NCBI GenBank assembly: GCA_016281605.1
Contig: JAEEJA010000029.1
Coordinates: forward strand, 1-40,292
DNA length: 40,292 nt
DNA from: Lachnospiraceae bacterium
GTDB taxonomy: Bacteria; Bacillota; Clostridia; Lachnospirales; Lachnospiraceae
Direction of reading: 5' to 3'
The notes under the pieces were generated by a model. That model saw nothing but the letters and a program-made list of their open reading frames with translations, made no database searches and was not told where the DNA came from. Positions 33,317-40,292 of this stretch are shown piece after piece. The position numbers and the translations under genes were made by a program. Positions within the stretch are counted from its first letter, which is position 1. Every line of letters starts with the position of its first letter.

Positions 33317-34240
33317 CTACTTCTCAGTATCCTTTGCAATCTCTGTAAGAGATGTTACGACACCCGCAAGCGACTGCAGGTTGGATGGAACTATAATCTT
33401 TGTAGCCTTACCGTCTGCAGCTTTCTCAAATGCTTCTAAGCTTTTAAGCTCTATTACCTGCTGTGAAGGAGCAGCTTCATTTATCATACGGATACCGTCA
33501 GCTGTAGCCTTCTGCACTGCAAGTATAGCCTCTGCCTCACCTTCTGCTTCTCTGATGGTTGCTTCTTTTAAAGCTTCAGCTTGAAGAATCTTAGCCTGCT
33601 TATCAGCCTCAGCATCAAGAATCGCAGCTTGCTTTTTACCTTCAGCAACAAGAATTGCTGACTGCTTCTCACCTTCTGAACGAAGAATAGCCTCTCTCTT
33701 TTCTCTTTCTGCCTTCATCTGCTTCTCCATAGCATCCCTTATAGGTGCAGGAGGCATGATATTTTTAAGTTCTACTCTGTTTACCTTTATTCCCCATGGA
33801 TCTGTGGCTTCGTCAAGAGCTGCTCTCATCTTTGTATTGATAAGCTCACGTGATGTAAGGGTTTGATCAAGTTCAAGATCACCAATGATATTTCTCAATG
33901 TAGTAGCTGTAAGATTCTCTATCGCATTGATAGGATTGTCCACTCCATAGGTATAAAGCTTAGGATCTGTTATCTGGAAAAAGATAAGTGTATCAATCTG
34001 CATGGTAACATTATCCTTAGTAATAACCGGCTGAGGTGGGAAATCTATAACCTGTTCCTTTAGACTAACCTTTCTTGAAACCTGATCTATCATAGGAACC
34101 ATAAAGTGAAGTCCTACATCCCATGTATTTTGATAAGCTCCCAGTCTCTCTATAACATAAGCGTGTGCCTGAGGCACAATCCTTATACAAGAAACTAATA
34201 CAATCAATATAACAGCAACAATGGCAATTAAAAATGGCAT
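33317..34240 (-). CDS. SPFH/band-7 membrane protein (QmcA/stomatin-like)
   Basis: This 307-residue protein has one N-terminal transmembrane helix (about residues 3-20) followed by a band-7 (SPFH) domain: VPQAHAYVIERLGAY, then VGLHFMVPMIDQV and TKDNVTMQIDTLIFFQ. A long coiled coil follows (about 175-260), rich in Ala/Glu/Lys with repeats such as 'AEGKKQAAILDAEADKQAK', then a short tail. Such proteins oligomerise into membrane microdomain scaffolds and work with proteases or other membrane enzymes. AAGGAGG precedes ATG 34240. It lies directly after the NfeD-family gene on the same strand, a widespread pairing in which NfeD and the SPFH protein interact. Confidence 0.92.
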   Translation of the reverse strand: MPFLIAIVAVILIVLVSCIRIVPQAHAYVIERLGAYQNTWDVGLHFMVPMIDQVSRKVSLKEQVIDFPPQPVITKDNVTMQIDTLIFFQITDPKLYTYGVDNPINAIENLTATTLRNIIGDLELDQTLTSRELINTKMRAALDEATDPWGIKVNRVELKNIMPPAPIRDAMEKQMKAEREKREAILRSEGEKQSAILVAEGKKQAAILDAEADKQAKILQAEALKEATIREAEGEAEAILAVQKATADGIRMINEAAPSQQVIELKSLEAFEKAADGKATKIIVPSNLQSLAGVVTSLTEIAKDTEK

Positions 34241-34269
34241 AATAGTAATCCTCCTTAATAAAATATGTC

Positions 34270-34289
34270 AAGACTTACTTGTAAGTCTT
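34270..34289. other. Perfect hairpin at the nfeD-SPFH junction
   Basis: AAGACTTAC (34270-34278) pairs with GTAAGTCTT (34281-34289), a 9-bp stem with a 2-base loop that overlaps the last bases of the NfeD stop codon. On the minus strand it is followed by GACATATTTTATT, so it could be a weak attenuator. Together with its TGTCA prefix it closely matches the hairpin at 35990-36011, with paired base changes in both arms. Confidence 0.6.
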
Positions 34290-34731
34290 AGATTTCACCT
34301 GACCACGGAACCACCATAACCTTAACTCCGCTGATTTCCTTTACTTCCGCGTAGCTGCCCTCTTCTATGATAACATCATCCACAGCTCTCGCAGTCCACT
34401 CAACACCGTTTATTAAAACCTTACCCTGGTTCTTATCATTATCGATTGTCTCAAGAACCTTCACTCTGGAGCCCTTTATACTGTCCAAATTAGTTTTCTG
34501 CCTGTTTGAGTTAAAATACTTTTTTGCAATAGGTCTGGTAAATAAAAGCATTACCAAAGACACCGAAACAAACAAAGCCACCTGAACTATAAGGCTTGCA
34601 CCAAAGTAAGATGCAACACCGGCAACGAGAGCACCGGCAGCAAACCAAATAGTAATAAGTGCACTGGTCATAATGTCCGTCAAAAGAAATAACGCAAGAA
34701 ATACAACCCACATTATCTGTTGATCTGTCAT
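34288..34731 (-). CDS. NfeD family membrane protein
   Basis: This 147-residue protein has three to four hydrophobic N-terminal segments (about 5-70) and a C-terminal OB-fold-like domain (about 85-147) with GSRVKVLETI, KVLINGVEWTARA and a closing VMVVPW strand. This is the short NfeD1b type without a protease domain. It is thought to stabilise or modulate its SPFH partner, whose gene begins 48 bases downstream. ATG 34731 is preferred since GGAG lies 9 bases upstream; the in-frame ATGs at 34746 and 34740 have no ribosome site. The precise cellular role is unknown. Confidence 0.88.
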   Translation of the reverse strand: MTDQQIMWVVFLALFLLTDIMTSALITIWFAAGALVAGVASYFGASLIVQVALFVSVSLVMLLFTRPIAKKYFNSNRQKTNLDSIKGSRVKVLETIDNDKNQGKVLINGVEWTARAVDDVIIEEGSYAEVKEISGVKVMVVPWSGEI

Positions 34732-34854
34732 AAAAATCATCTCCATCCGTTTTCAATCAACTAAATTTCCAATCGACTAAAACTGTATAATTAGTATTTA
34801 ACTTATAAAACATTCAAAAAACGCTTGTAATTCTTTGCACCGACTGAGTTAAAA

Positions 34855-35865
34855 TTAATGATAACCATCCGGGTTTTTACTCTGCCAATTCCATGAATCT
34901 CTGCACATATCAGCTATATTTCTCTTAGCCTCCCAGTGAAGCTCTTCTCTTGCCTTTTTAGGATCTGCATAGCACTCATCTATATCTCCGGGTCTTCTCG
35001 GAGCAATCTTATATGGAAGTTCCTTACCACAAGCCTTTTCAAATGCATGAATAACATCTAAAACGCTATATCCTGTTCCTGTTCCAAGATTATAAGTAAC
35101 CAGTCCCGGATTTTCTTCTAATTTCTTTAGAGCTGCATAATGAGCTTCAGAAAGGTCCATAACGTGTATATAATCTCTTACTCCTGTTCCGTCAGGAGTA
35201 TCATAATCATCTCCAAATACATTGATACACTCAAGCTTTCCGGCTGCAACCTTTGCTACATAAGGAACAAGGTTATTAGGAATTCCGTTTGGATCTTCTC
35301 CTATAAGACCACTTTCGTGAGCTCCTATTGGATTAAAATATCTGAGAAGTGCAATATTTAAAGACTTATCAGCTTCATATATATCGCGAAGCATATCCTC
35401 TATAACAAGCTTTGTTCTACCATAAGGATTTGAAACCGAAAGCGGAAAATCTTCTCTTATAGGAACACTCTTCGGTTTTCCATAAACAGTAGCAGAAGAA
35501 CTGAATACAAGATTCTTAACTCCATGTTTCTTCATGGATTTAAGCATATTTATGGTACTCTTAAAATTATTCTCGAAATAATTAAGAGGAATCTGACAAG
35601 ATTCACCAACCGCCTTTAGTCCTGCGAAGTGTATAACGCTGTCTACCTTTTCATTGGCAAATATATCATCCAAAGCTTTTTCATCTAGCATGTCAACATT
35701 GTAAAATGTAACGCTCTTTCCGGTAATCTGCTCAACTCTTTCGAGGGACTTTTCGCTTGAATTAACAAGATTATCAACCACTACTACTTCTGCACCGTTT
35801 TCTAAAAGCACGACACAGGTGTGACTTCCTATAAATCCCGCTCCGCCTGTAACTAAAACCTTCAT
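34855..35865 (-). CDS. galE: UDP-glucose 4-epimerase
   Basis: It interconverts UDP-glucose and UDP-galactose, feeding galactose use and surface polysaccharide synthesis. The 336-residue short-chain dehydrogenase/reductase-type protein opens MKVLVTGGAGFIGSH (Rossmann NAD site). It has VDNLVNSS, the catalytic SSSATVYG and NPYGRTK with Tyr and Lys of YxxxK, then a GalE-type 'RYFNPIGAHESG.IGEDP' substrate region and the TGTGYSVLDVI segment. ATG 35865 is chosen because AGAGGAAAG precedes it; the frame extends 12 codons further with no family similarity. A consensus promoter lies at 35919-35947. It is alone in its transcription unit, with no Leloir-pathway genes around. Confidence 0.95.
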   Translation of the reverse strand: MKVLVTGGAGFIGSHTCVVLLENGAEVVVVDNLVNSSEKSLERVEQITGKSVTFYNVDMLDEKALDDIFANEKVDSVIHFAGLKAVGESCQIPLNYFENNFKSTINMLKSMKKHGVKNLVFSSSATVYGKPKSVPIREDFPLSVSNPYGRTKLVIEDMLRDIYEADKSLNIALLRYFNPIGAHESGLIGEDPNGIPNNLVPYVAKVAAGKLECINVFGDDYDTPDGTGVRDYIHVMDLSEAHYAALKKLEENPGLVTYNLGTGTGYSVLDVIHAFEKACGKELPYKIAPRRPGDIDECYADPKKAREELHWEAKRNIADMCRDSWNWQSKNPDGYH

Positions 35866-35918
35866 CTCTTCTTTCCTCTCTTTCCGGTCTTTTAAAGACA
35901 CAAAATCGTGTATTCCTT

Positions 35919-35947
35919 ATTATATTCGTTTTAAAGCCTTTTGACAA
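35919..35947 (-). promoter_or_regulatory. Sigma-A promoter of galE
   Basis: On the minus strand, TTGTCA (35942-35947) and TATAAT (35919-35924) are 17 bases apart. The start site would fall near 35912, about 47 bases before the ATG at 35865. This also supports the shorter start of galE. Confidence 0.75.
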
Positions 35948-35986
35948 CTGTTTTTTTATATGGTTAACATTCTGTAATTATAATTA

Positions 35987-36182
35987 TGTCAAGACTCGCT
36001 TGCGAGTCTTGCGCGCGCCGTGATTCAAAGAGATGTTTTACATCTCTTGGCTGCATTTAGCAGACATTTACCTATCCGAATCCAATAGTTAGCAAAGCTA
36101 ACTATTCGCATCACTCGCGGAGCTTTTGTAGAGTTGCGAAGCAACTCTTGCAGTCAGGAGCTTGAACCCCGACTTAGTATAG
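35987..36182. other. Gene-free block with four perfect hairpins, unknown nature
   Basis: Four perfect short-loop hairpins lie within 162 bases: 35990-36011 (CAAGACTCGC / GCGAGTCTTG), 36028-36048 (AAGAGATG / CATCTCTT), 36084-36106 (AATAGTTAGC / GCTAACTATT) and 36130-36148 (AGAGTTGC / GCAACTCT). The block starts with TGTCAAGAC and the adjacent dispersed repeat starts with TGTCAATAC, so similar motifs bracket it. It holds no open frame of note. Local composition is more GC-rich (GCGCGCGCC) than its surroundings. It may be a structured RNA, a miniature transposable element or a remnant. No known ncRNA family is recognised. Confidence 0.6.
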
Positions 36183-36237
36183 TTTGTCAATACCCCCACC
36201 TACGATCTAGCTTAGAGGTGGGGGATTTCTCCGACTG
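36183..36237. repeat. Dispersed hairpin repeat, copy 2 (IS200/IS605-end-like)
   Basis: This 55-base repeat differs from 40224-40278 at one base. Its core CCCCCACCT (36193-36201) pairs with AGGTGGGGG (36215-36223) around TACGATCTAGCTT-type loop sequence. On the minus strand it reads AGTCGGAGAAAT, hairpin, TATTGACAA, a layout like the right ends of IS200/IS605 (tnpB-carrying) elements. No tnpA or tnpB is attached. It lies just before the promoter of the lipoprotein gene. Confidence 0.75.
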
Positions 36238-36249
36238 AGTAAAAAAAAC

Positions 36250-36277
36250 TTGACTTTTATCTTATATCCCTTATAAT
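36250..36277 (+). promoter_or_regulatory. Sigma-A promoter of the lipoprotein gene
   Basis: TTGACT (36250-36255) and TATAAT (36272-36277) are 16 bases apart on the plus strand. Transcription would start near 36284, which rules out an in-frame ATG at 36282 as the translation start and supports the ATG at 36339. Confidence 0.8.
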
Positions 36278-36338
36278 TCCTTTGTGGAAAATATCGAAAA
36301 CACTACATGTTATTTATGTAATTAGGAGGAAATCAATA

Positions 36339-36881
36339 ATGATTAAGAGAAAATTATTTTCAGTTGTTTTAGCTTGCGCACTTTGTGTTACAGCTCTTAC
36401 AGGATGTGGAAACAAGGAAGAAAAGGCTACACCTGCTCCTACAACAAAGGCTACAGAGGCTCCTGCAGAGGATACTTCTTCAGAAGAGACTTCAGAAGAG
36501 ACTTCAGAAGCAACATCAGAAGAGTCTTCAGAAGAGTCTTCAGAGGCTACTTATGTAGATGGTTTCTATGCAAACAACGGAGAAGGAACAGACTTCATGA
36601 TTGCTTTCTATGAGACAGATAATGGCGATCTTTGCTATTTAAACAATGGTGAATCAGAATTAATCGCAGAGTACACTGTTGAAAATGCAGAGACAGATAA
36701 TGGAACTGCTTATCTTCTTGTAACTGTTACAGCTGCTGATGGTGCATCAACACAGCTTGGTTACTATGAGACAGACGAAGGAGAAATCTTCATTGTAGAC
36801 GAGACCGGTGACATCTTCGCAGGTGGACGTCTTTCAGAAGAAGAAGCTGATGAGATTTACAATGCTGTAGTAAACGGATAA
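36339..36881 (+). CDS. Small secreted lipoprotein with Ser/Glu-rich linker
   Basis: This 180-residue lipoprotein has a classical N-terminus: MIKRKLFS, a hydrophobic stretch, and the lipobox LTGC at residues 18-21, so it is lipidated at the Cys and anchored to the outer face of the membrane. A low-complexity Thr/Pro then Ser/Glu linker (about 25-67, repeats of SEETSEE type) leads to an acidic domain of about 110 residues (VDGFYANNGEGTDFMIAFYE…). That domain is beta-rich with no recognised motif. AGGAGG lies 8 bases before ATG 36339. It is monocistronic, with its own promoter and terminator. The 'TTKATEAP' and 'SEE' linkers are typical of Lachnospiraceae lipoproteins. Function unknown. Confidence 0.87.
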   Translation: MIKRKLFSVVLACALCVTALTGCGNKEEKATPAPTTKATEAPAEDTSSEETSEETSEATSEESSEESSEATYVDGFYANNGEGTDFMIAFYETDNGDLCYLNNGESELIAEYTVENAETDNGTAYLLVTVTAADGASTQLGYYETDEGEIFIVDETGDIFAGGRLSEEEADEIYNAVVNG

Positions 36882-36990
36882 TCATTTTTCATCAGTAACT
36901 ATAGATATAAATATTTAAGAATACTACATATTACTAAATAAAACTTAGATAAATTATACTAAGCGATATTAGCGATATTAGCCACATCAG

Positions 36991-37028
36991 TAACATCCAT
37001 GATGTAATTCATGGATGTTATTTTTTAT
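36991..37028 (+). terminator. Rho-independent terminator of the lipoprotein gene
   Basis: TAACATCCAT (36991-37000) pairs with ATGGATGTTA (37011-37020) around a 10-base loop, followed by TTTTTTAT. It lies about 110 bases after the stop. The rest of the 323-base gap to rfbA holds an A/T-rich stretch and the promoter listed next. Confidence 0.9.
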
Positions 37029-37074
37029 ATTTTTATTTGTTTAATATTGTTCAATAATCGTAACAATTTTCCTC

Positions 37075-37103
37075 TTCACAATATAAATAAAGTATGCTAA
37101 AAT
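37075..37103 (+). promoter_or_regulatory. Probable sigma-A promoter of rfbA-rfbB
   Basis: TTCACA (37075-37080) and TAAAAT (37098-37103) are 17 bases apart on the plus strand. Transcription would start near 37110, giving a leader of about 95 bases before rfbA. Confidence 0.55.
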
Positions 37104-37204
37104 AACGAAGATTTGAGTCTTTTACTATGAATTCAAATGTAAAAACGCTGATACACTCTAGTGTTTTGGCATCTATTATTATTTTTTAAGAATGGAGTAA
37201 ATAT

Positions 37205-38083
37205 ATGAAAGGTATTATTCTTGCCGGTGGTTCCGGCACAAGGCTTTATCCACTTACTATGGTAACTTCAAAGCAATTGTTACCTGTTTACGATAAGCCT
37301 ATGATCTACTATCCACTTTCAACACTCATGCTTGCAGGAATCAAGGATATTCTTATTATTTCAACACCGACAGATCTTCCAAACTTCGAAAAACTTCTTG
37401 GTGACGGTTCAAAATTCGGAATCAATTTATCTTACAAAGTTCAGCCTTCTCCTGACGGACTGGCCCAGGCCTTCCTTATCGGAGAAGAGTTTATAGATGG
37501 CGATTCATGCGCCATGGTTCTCGGCGACAATATATTTTACGGAAGCGGACTCAGTAAGCATCTTCGTGCAGCTGCTTCAAGAGAAAACGGTGCTACAGTA
37601 TTCGGTTATTATGTAGATGACCCTGAGCGCTTTGGTATAGTTGAGTTCGACGAAAACGGAAAGGCTATCTCAATCGAAGAAAAGCCTGAAAATCCAAAAT
37701 CTAACTATTGTGTTACCGGTCTGTATTTCTACGATAACAGAGTTGTAGAGATGGCTAAGCGTGTTAAACCTTCAGCAAGAGGCGAGCTCGAAATAACCGA
37801 TTTAAACCGTATGTACTTAGAAGAGGGTTCACTCAATGTTGTTACTCTCGGAAGAGGTTATGCATGGCTTGATACCGGAACTATGGATGCTTTAGCTGAA
37901 GCTACAGAGTTTGTTAAGGTTATCGAGAACAGACAAGGAATCAAGATTTCAGCCATCGAAGAGATTGCGTATAAAAATGGCTGGATCTCACGCGAAAAGC
38001 TTATAGAATCAGCAAATGCCTATGGAAAATCCAATTACGGAAAGCATCTTAAGCAGGTTGCTGATAATAAAATATTATATTAA
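37205..38083 (+). CDS. rfbA: Glucose-1-phosphate thymidylyltransferase
   Basis: First enzyme of the dTDP-sugar route, it joins dTTP and glucose-1-phosphate to dTDP-glucose. The 292-residue protein has [11 protein letters not shown] (nucleotide loop), [17 protein letters not shown], the VLGDNIFYG metal site and [10 protein letters not shown], all as in RmlA. The C-terminal [11 protein letters not shown] and WLDTGT segments complete the sugar-binding half. GGAG lies 9 bases upstream of ATG 37205. It is followed after 23 bases by rfbB. The product may become rhamnose or another deoxysugar of the cell-surface polysaccharide; rmlC and rmlD are not in this window. Codon use looks more GC-rich at third positions than in neighbours, as in well-expressed genes. 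Confidence 0.96.
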   Translation: MKGIILAGGSGTRLYPLTMVTSKQLLPVYDKPMIYYPLSTLMLAGIKDILIISTPTDLPNFEKLLGDGSKFGINLSYKVQPSPDGLAQAFLIGEEFIDGDSCAMVLGDNIFYGSGLSKHLRAAASRENGATVFGYYVDDPERFGIVEFDENGKAISIEEKPENPKSNYCVTGLYFYDNRVVEMAKRVKPSARGELEITDLNRMYLEEGSLNVVTLGRGYAWLDTGTMDALAEATEFVKVIENRQGIKISAIEEIAYKNGWISREKLIESANAYGKSNYGKHLKQVADNKILY

Positions 38084-38106
38084 TCAAAATTTACGGAGGA
38101 AAGAAA

Positions 38107-39126
38107 ATGAACATTATTGTAACGGGTGGTGCCGGTTTTATCGGAGGAAACTTTTGTCACTTTATGGTAAACACTTATCCGGATGATACTATCATCTGTA
38201 TAGATAAGCTCACATATGCAGGTAATCTTGAAACTCTTGCTCCTATTATGGATAAGCCTAATTTCAAGTTCTATAAAACAGATATCTGCGACAGAGAAGG
38301 AATCTACAAAATTTTCGAAGATGAAAAGCCTGATGTTGTTATTAACTTTGCTGCAGAAAGTCATGTTGACCGTTCTATAACAAATCCGGAAATCTTCCTT
38401 GAGACCAATATCATCGGTACCTCAGTTATGCTTGATGCATGTAGAAAATATGGTATAAAGAGATATCATCAGGTATCTACAGATGAGGTTTACGGAGATC
38501 TTCCGCTTGACAGACCTGACCTTTTCTTTACAGAGGAAACTCCTATTCATACATCATCACCTTACTCATCATCAAAAGCATCTGCAGACCTTCTTGTTAT
38601 GGCTTATATGCGCACCTACGGACTTCCTTGCACTATTTCACGTTGCTCTAACAACTACGGTCCTTATCACTTCCCTGAGAAGCTTATCCCGCTTATCATT
38701 GCTAACGCACTCAATGATAAGACTATCCCGGTTTATGGAAAGGGCGAAAATGTACGTGACTGGCTCTTCGTTATCGATCACTGTCGTGCTATCGACCTTA
38801 TCGTAAGAAAGGGCAAGGAAGGTGAAGTATACAATATCGGCGGACATAATGAGAAGACTAACTTAGAGGTTGTTAAGACTGTACTTAGTGCTCTTGGTAA
38901 GTCAGAAGATCTTATTACTTATGTTACAGATCGTCCGGGACACGATATGCGTTACGCTATCGATCCTACTAAGATTCATAATGAACTTGGATGGCTTCCT
39001 GAAACCAGGTTTGAAGATGGTATCAAGCAGACCATAGATTGGTACTTAAACAATAAAGAATGGTGGGAGCATATAATCTCAGGTGAGTATCAGAATTATT
39101 ATGAAAAGCAGTATGGAAACAGATAA
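38107..39126 (+). CDS. rfbB: dTDP-glucose 4,6-dehydratase
   Basis: Second enzyme of the dTDP-deoxysugar pathway, it dehydrates dTDP-glucose to the 4-keto-6-deoxy form using bound NAD. The 339-residue extended short-chain dehydrogenase has MNIIVTGGAGFIGGNF (Rossmann), INFAAESHVDRSI, the substrate strand QVSTDEVYGDL with the catalytic Thr-Asp-Glu, and SPYSSSKA with Tyr and Lys of YxxxK, followed by SRCSNNYGPYHFPEKLIPL. All of these are RmlB signatures. ACGGAGGAAAG precedes ATG 38107. It ends 35 bases before a strong terminator, so rfbA-rfbB form a two-gene operon. Confidence 0.97.
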   Translation: MNIIVTGGAGFIGGNFCHFMVNTYPDDTIICIDKLTYAGNLETLAPIMDKPNFKFYKTDICDREGIYKIFEDEKPDVVINFAAESHVDRSITNPEIFLETNIIGTSVMLDACRKYGIKRYHQVSTDEVYGDLPLDRPDLFFTEETPIHTSSPYSSSKASADLLVMAYMRTYGLPCTISRCSNNYGPYHFPEKLIPLIIANALNDKTIPVYGKGENVRDWLFVIDHCRAIDLIVRKGKEGEVYNIGGHNEKTNLEVVKTVLSALGKSEDLITYVTDRPGHDMRYAIDPTKIHNELGWLPETRFEDGIKQTIDWYLNNKEWWEHIISGEYQNYYEKQYGNR

Positions 39127-39160
39127 GCTTATCGAAAAATATCTAATCTTATAATATGTA

Positions 39161-39206
39161 AACCCATATCTAATAATACAAACTATTAGATATGGGTTTT
39201 TGTTTT
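39161..39206 (+). terminator. Rho-independent terminator of rfbA-rfbB
   Basis: AACCCATATCTAATA (39161-39175) pairs with TATTAGATATGGGTT (39184-39198), a 15-bp perfect stem with an 8-base loop, followed on the plus strand by TTTTGTTTT. On the minus strand it is followed by TTTACATATT, so it may also slow transcription leaving metA. Confidence 0.92.
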
Positions 39207-39219
39207 ATGTTTTTATATT

Positions 39220-40194
39220 TTATGTTGTTTTATGATGATCATTCTTCTTTCCATGATCCTTACTTTGTCTTTTTTTAATCTTATTCAATTCATAAGGTGT
39301 CTCCTGGTAAACATAATAATTTAACCAGTTTGAGTACATCATGTCACAGTGAGCCCTCCAACGAAGAAGAGGCTTCTCATGAGGATTATCATTCTTATAA
39401 TAATTAACCGGAATTGCCGTATCCAGCCCCTTCTTTTTGTCTCTCTTATACTCCTGATCAAGGGTTATCCTATCATACTCAAGATGGCACATAACGAAAA
39501 ACTTGCTTCCATCTTCACTCATAAGCATGACATCTCCGCACTCTTCTGAATCAACCAGAACTCTTAAACCATCACCATAAGCGTTTTCTATATCCTCGTG
39601 ACTTACTCCTGTATATCGGGAATGAGGTGCTAAAAACACATCATCAAACCCTCTTACAAAAGGAATTTTTCTATGAATCACATTATGATCATAAAGCCCG
39701 AAAAGCTTTTTTTCGAATTGATACTTTTTTACTCCAAAATAATGGTAAAGCGCAGCCTGTGCACCCCAGCATATACAAAGTGTAGAGGTTACATTGGACT
39801 CTGCCCAATCCAGTATCTTGGTAAGCTCTTTCCAGTATCCTACATCTTCAAACTCCATCTTCTCCACGGGGGCACCCGTAACTATAAGACCATCAAACTT
39901 CTGTCTTCGAACTTCATCGAAGGTCTTATAAAACTCATCTAAGTGACTTGCAGGGGTGTTTTTTCCCTGATAAGATGCAGTTGTTAAAAATGTTAGTCTT
40001 AATTGCAAAGGTGTATTGGATAAAGACCTTAAAAGTTGTACTTCTGTATCCTCCTTAAGTGGCATGAGATTTAATATCGCTATCTCTAAAGGGCGTATAT
40101 CCTGAGTACTTGCTCGGATCTCATCCATCATAAATATATTTTCCTGCTCCATTATCATCTTGGCAGGGAGATTATTTTTAACCTTAATAGGCAT
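39220..40194 (-). CDS. metA: Homoserine O-acetyltransferase (MetA type)
   Basis: It activates homoserine for methionine synthesis. The 324-residue protein has the MetA fold: MPIKV..LPA opening, LNLMP, TGAPVEKMEFEDV, and the catalytic Cys142 in CICWGAQA, with His in VMCHLEYD. Residue 111, which sets the acyl donor in the family (Gly for succinyl-CoA in E. coli, Glu for acetyl-CoA in Bacillus-type enzymes), is Glu here, so acetyl-CoA is the predicted donor. The C-terminal KNDHH-rich tail is unusual but outside the core. AGAGGGAT precedes ATG 40194. No SAM riboswitch or T-box is seen in the 98 bases upstream within the window. Copy 3 of the dispersed repeat starts 30 bases upstream. Confidence 0.95.
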   Translation of the reverse strand: MPIKVKNNLPAKMIMEQENIFMMDEIRASTQDIRPLEIAILNLMPLKEDTEVQLLRSLSNTPLQLRLTFLTTASYQGKNTPASHLDEFYKTFDEVRRQKFDGLIVTGAPVEKMEFEDVGYWKELTKILDWAESNVTSTLCICWGAQAALYHYFGVKKYQFEKKLFGLYDHNVIHRKIPFVRGFDDVFLAPHSRYTGVSHEDIENAYGDGLRVLVDSEECGDVMLMSEDGSKFFVMCHLEYDRITLDQEYKRDKKKGLDTAIPVNYYKNDNPHEKPLLRWRAHCDMMYSNWLNYYVYQETPYELNKIKKRQSKDHGKKNDHHKTT

Positions 40195-40223
40195 ATCTAT
40201 CCCTCTTTTCTCTATACTCCGTT

Positions 40224-40278
40224 TTTGTCAATACCCCCACCTACGATCTAGCTTAGAGGTGGAGGATTTCTCCGACTG
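40224..40278. repeat. Dispersed hairpin repeat, copy 3
   Basis: This is identical to 36183-36237 except for one base (A for G within the right stem arm), which interrupts the hairpin. Beyond it the sequence GTTAATTCAGGTA continues to the window edge and differs from that after copy 2, so the repeat boundary is near 40278. It lies upstream of metA. Confidence 0.75.
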
Positions 40279-40292
40279 CGTTAATTCAGGTA

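Noticed and set aside
35987..36182. Multi-hairpin block considered as a CRISPR array
   Set aside because: The hairpin arms differ from each other and there is no repeated unit with regular spacing.
35987..36240. Block considered as a TnpB-type guide RNA (omega RNA) locus
   Set aside because: If the repeat is a right end, its orientation places the scaffold at positions above 36240, where the lipoprotein promoter and gene lie, and no tnpB remnant is visible.
36282..36338. Upstream ATG for the lipoprotein
   Set aside because: It coincides with the predicted transcription start, lacks a ribosome site and would put 19 residues before a perfect lipoprotein signal.
40195..40292. SAM riboswitch or T-box upstream of metA
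   Set aside because: The visible 98 bases have no core of either class; they contain a ribosome site and repeat copy 3. A leader beyond the window edge cannot be excluded.

Overview
The window looks like chromosomal DNA of a low-GC, cellulolytic member of the Clostridia, most likely Lachnospiraceae. The reasons are the AT-rich codon use, the gene families present (TIGR03960/TIGR03936 radical-SAM pair, DUF6145- and DUF6487-like proteins, type III pantothenate kinase), and secreted GH5 cellulases with Pro/Thr linkers and lysine-rich Ig-like modules. No rRNA, tRNA, CRISPR array, complete insertion sequence or prophage is visible. Genus and species cannot be fixed from the sequence.

Region by region. 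(1) 1-1387: a truncated GNAT-like gene, then a foreign-looking orphan gene bracketed by two exact 42-bp copies of the 3' end of rlmD, which looks like the footprint of site-specific integration. (2) 1346-6476: housekeeping genes on the minus strand (rlmD, chorismate mutase, smpB, rnr, dtd). (3) 6622-16486: an iron-type alcohol dehydrogenase (plus strand), then minus-strand genes for a membrane-anchored protein with a nuclease-like tail, a voltage-gated K+ channel-like protein, an AI-2E family permease, dihydroorotase, a GT2 glycosyltransferase, a PilZ protein, a zinc-ribbon protein and the TIGR03936/TIGR03960 pair. (4) 16577-28700: a 12-kb polysaccharide-degradation locus of four large secreted proteins, three of them GH5 glycosidases and one non-catalytic. 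They share Ig-like basic modules and an unnamed C-terminal domain. Terminator hairpins follow at least three of these genes, so they are probably separate transcription units. (5) 28984-35865: housekeeping genes (dus, coaX, DUF6145, birA, ornithine carbamoyltransferase, a band-7/NfeD pair, galE). (6) 35866-36338: a gene-free stretch with four perfect hairpins and a dispersed repeat. (7) 36339-40194: a lipoprotein, rfbA-rfbB (dTDP-sugar synthesis) and metA.

How the genes fit together. The cellulase locus supplies extracellular beta-glucan hydrolysis. There is no dockerin, cohesin, SLH or LPXTG signal in any of the four proteins, so surface retention, if it occurs, probably relies on the basic Ig-like modules. 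galE, rfbA and rfbB feed nucleotide sugars to surface polysaccharide. A repeat with an internal hairpin occurs at about 3148, 36183 and 40224. It resembles the ends of IS200/IS605-type elements and marks past small mobile-element activity.

The most unusual parts are the duplicated rlmD terminus with its small cargo, the multi-hairpin block at 35987-36182, and the shared uncharacterised modules of the cellulase locus.
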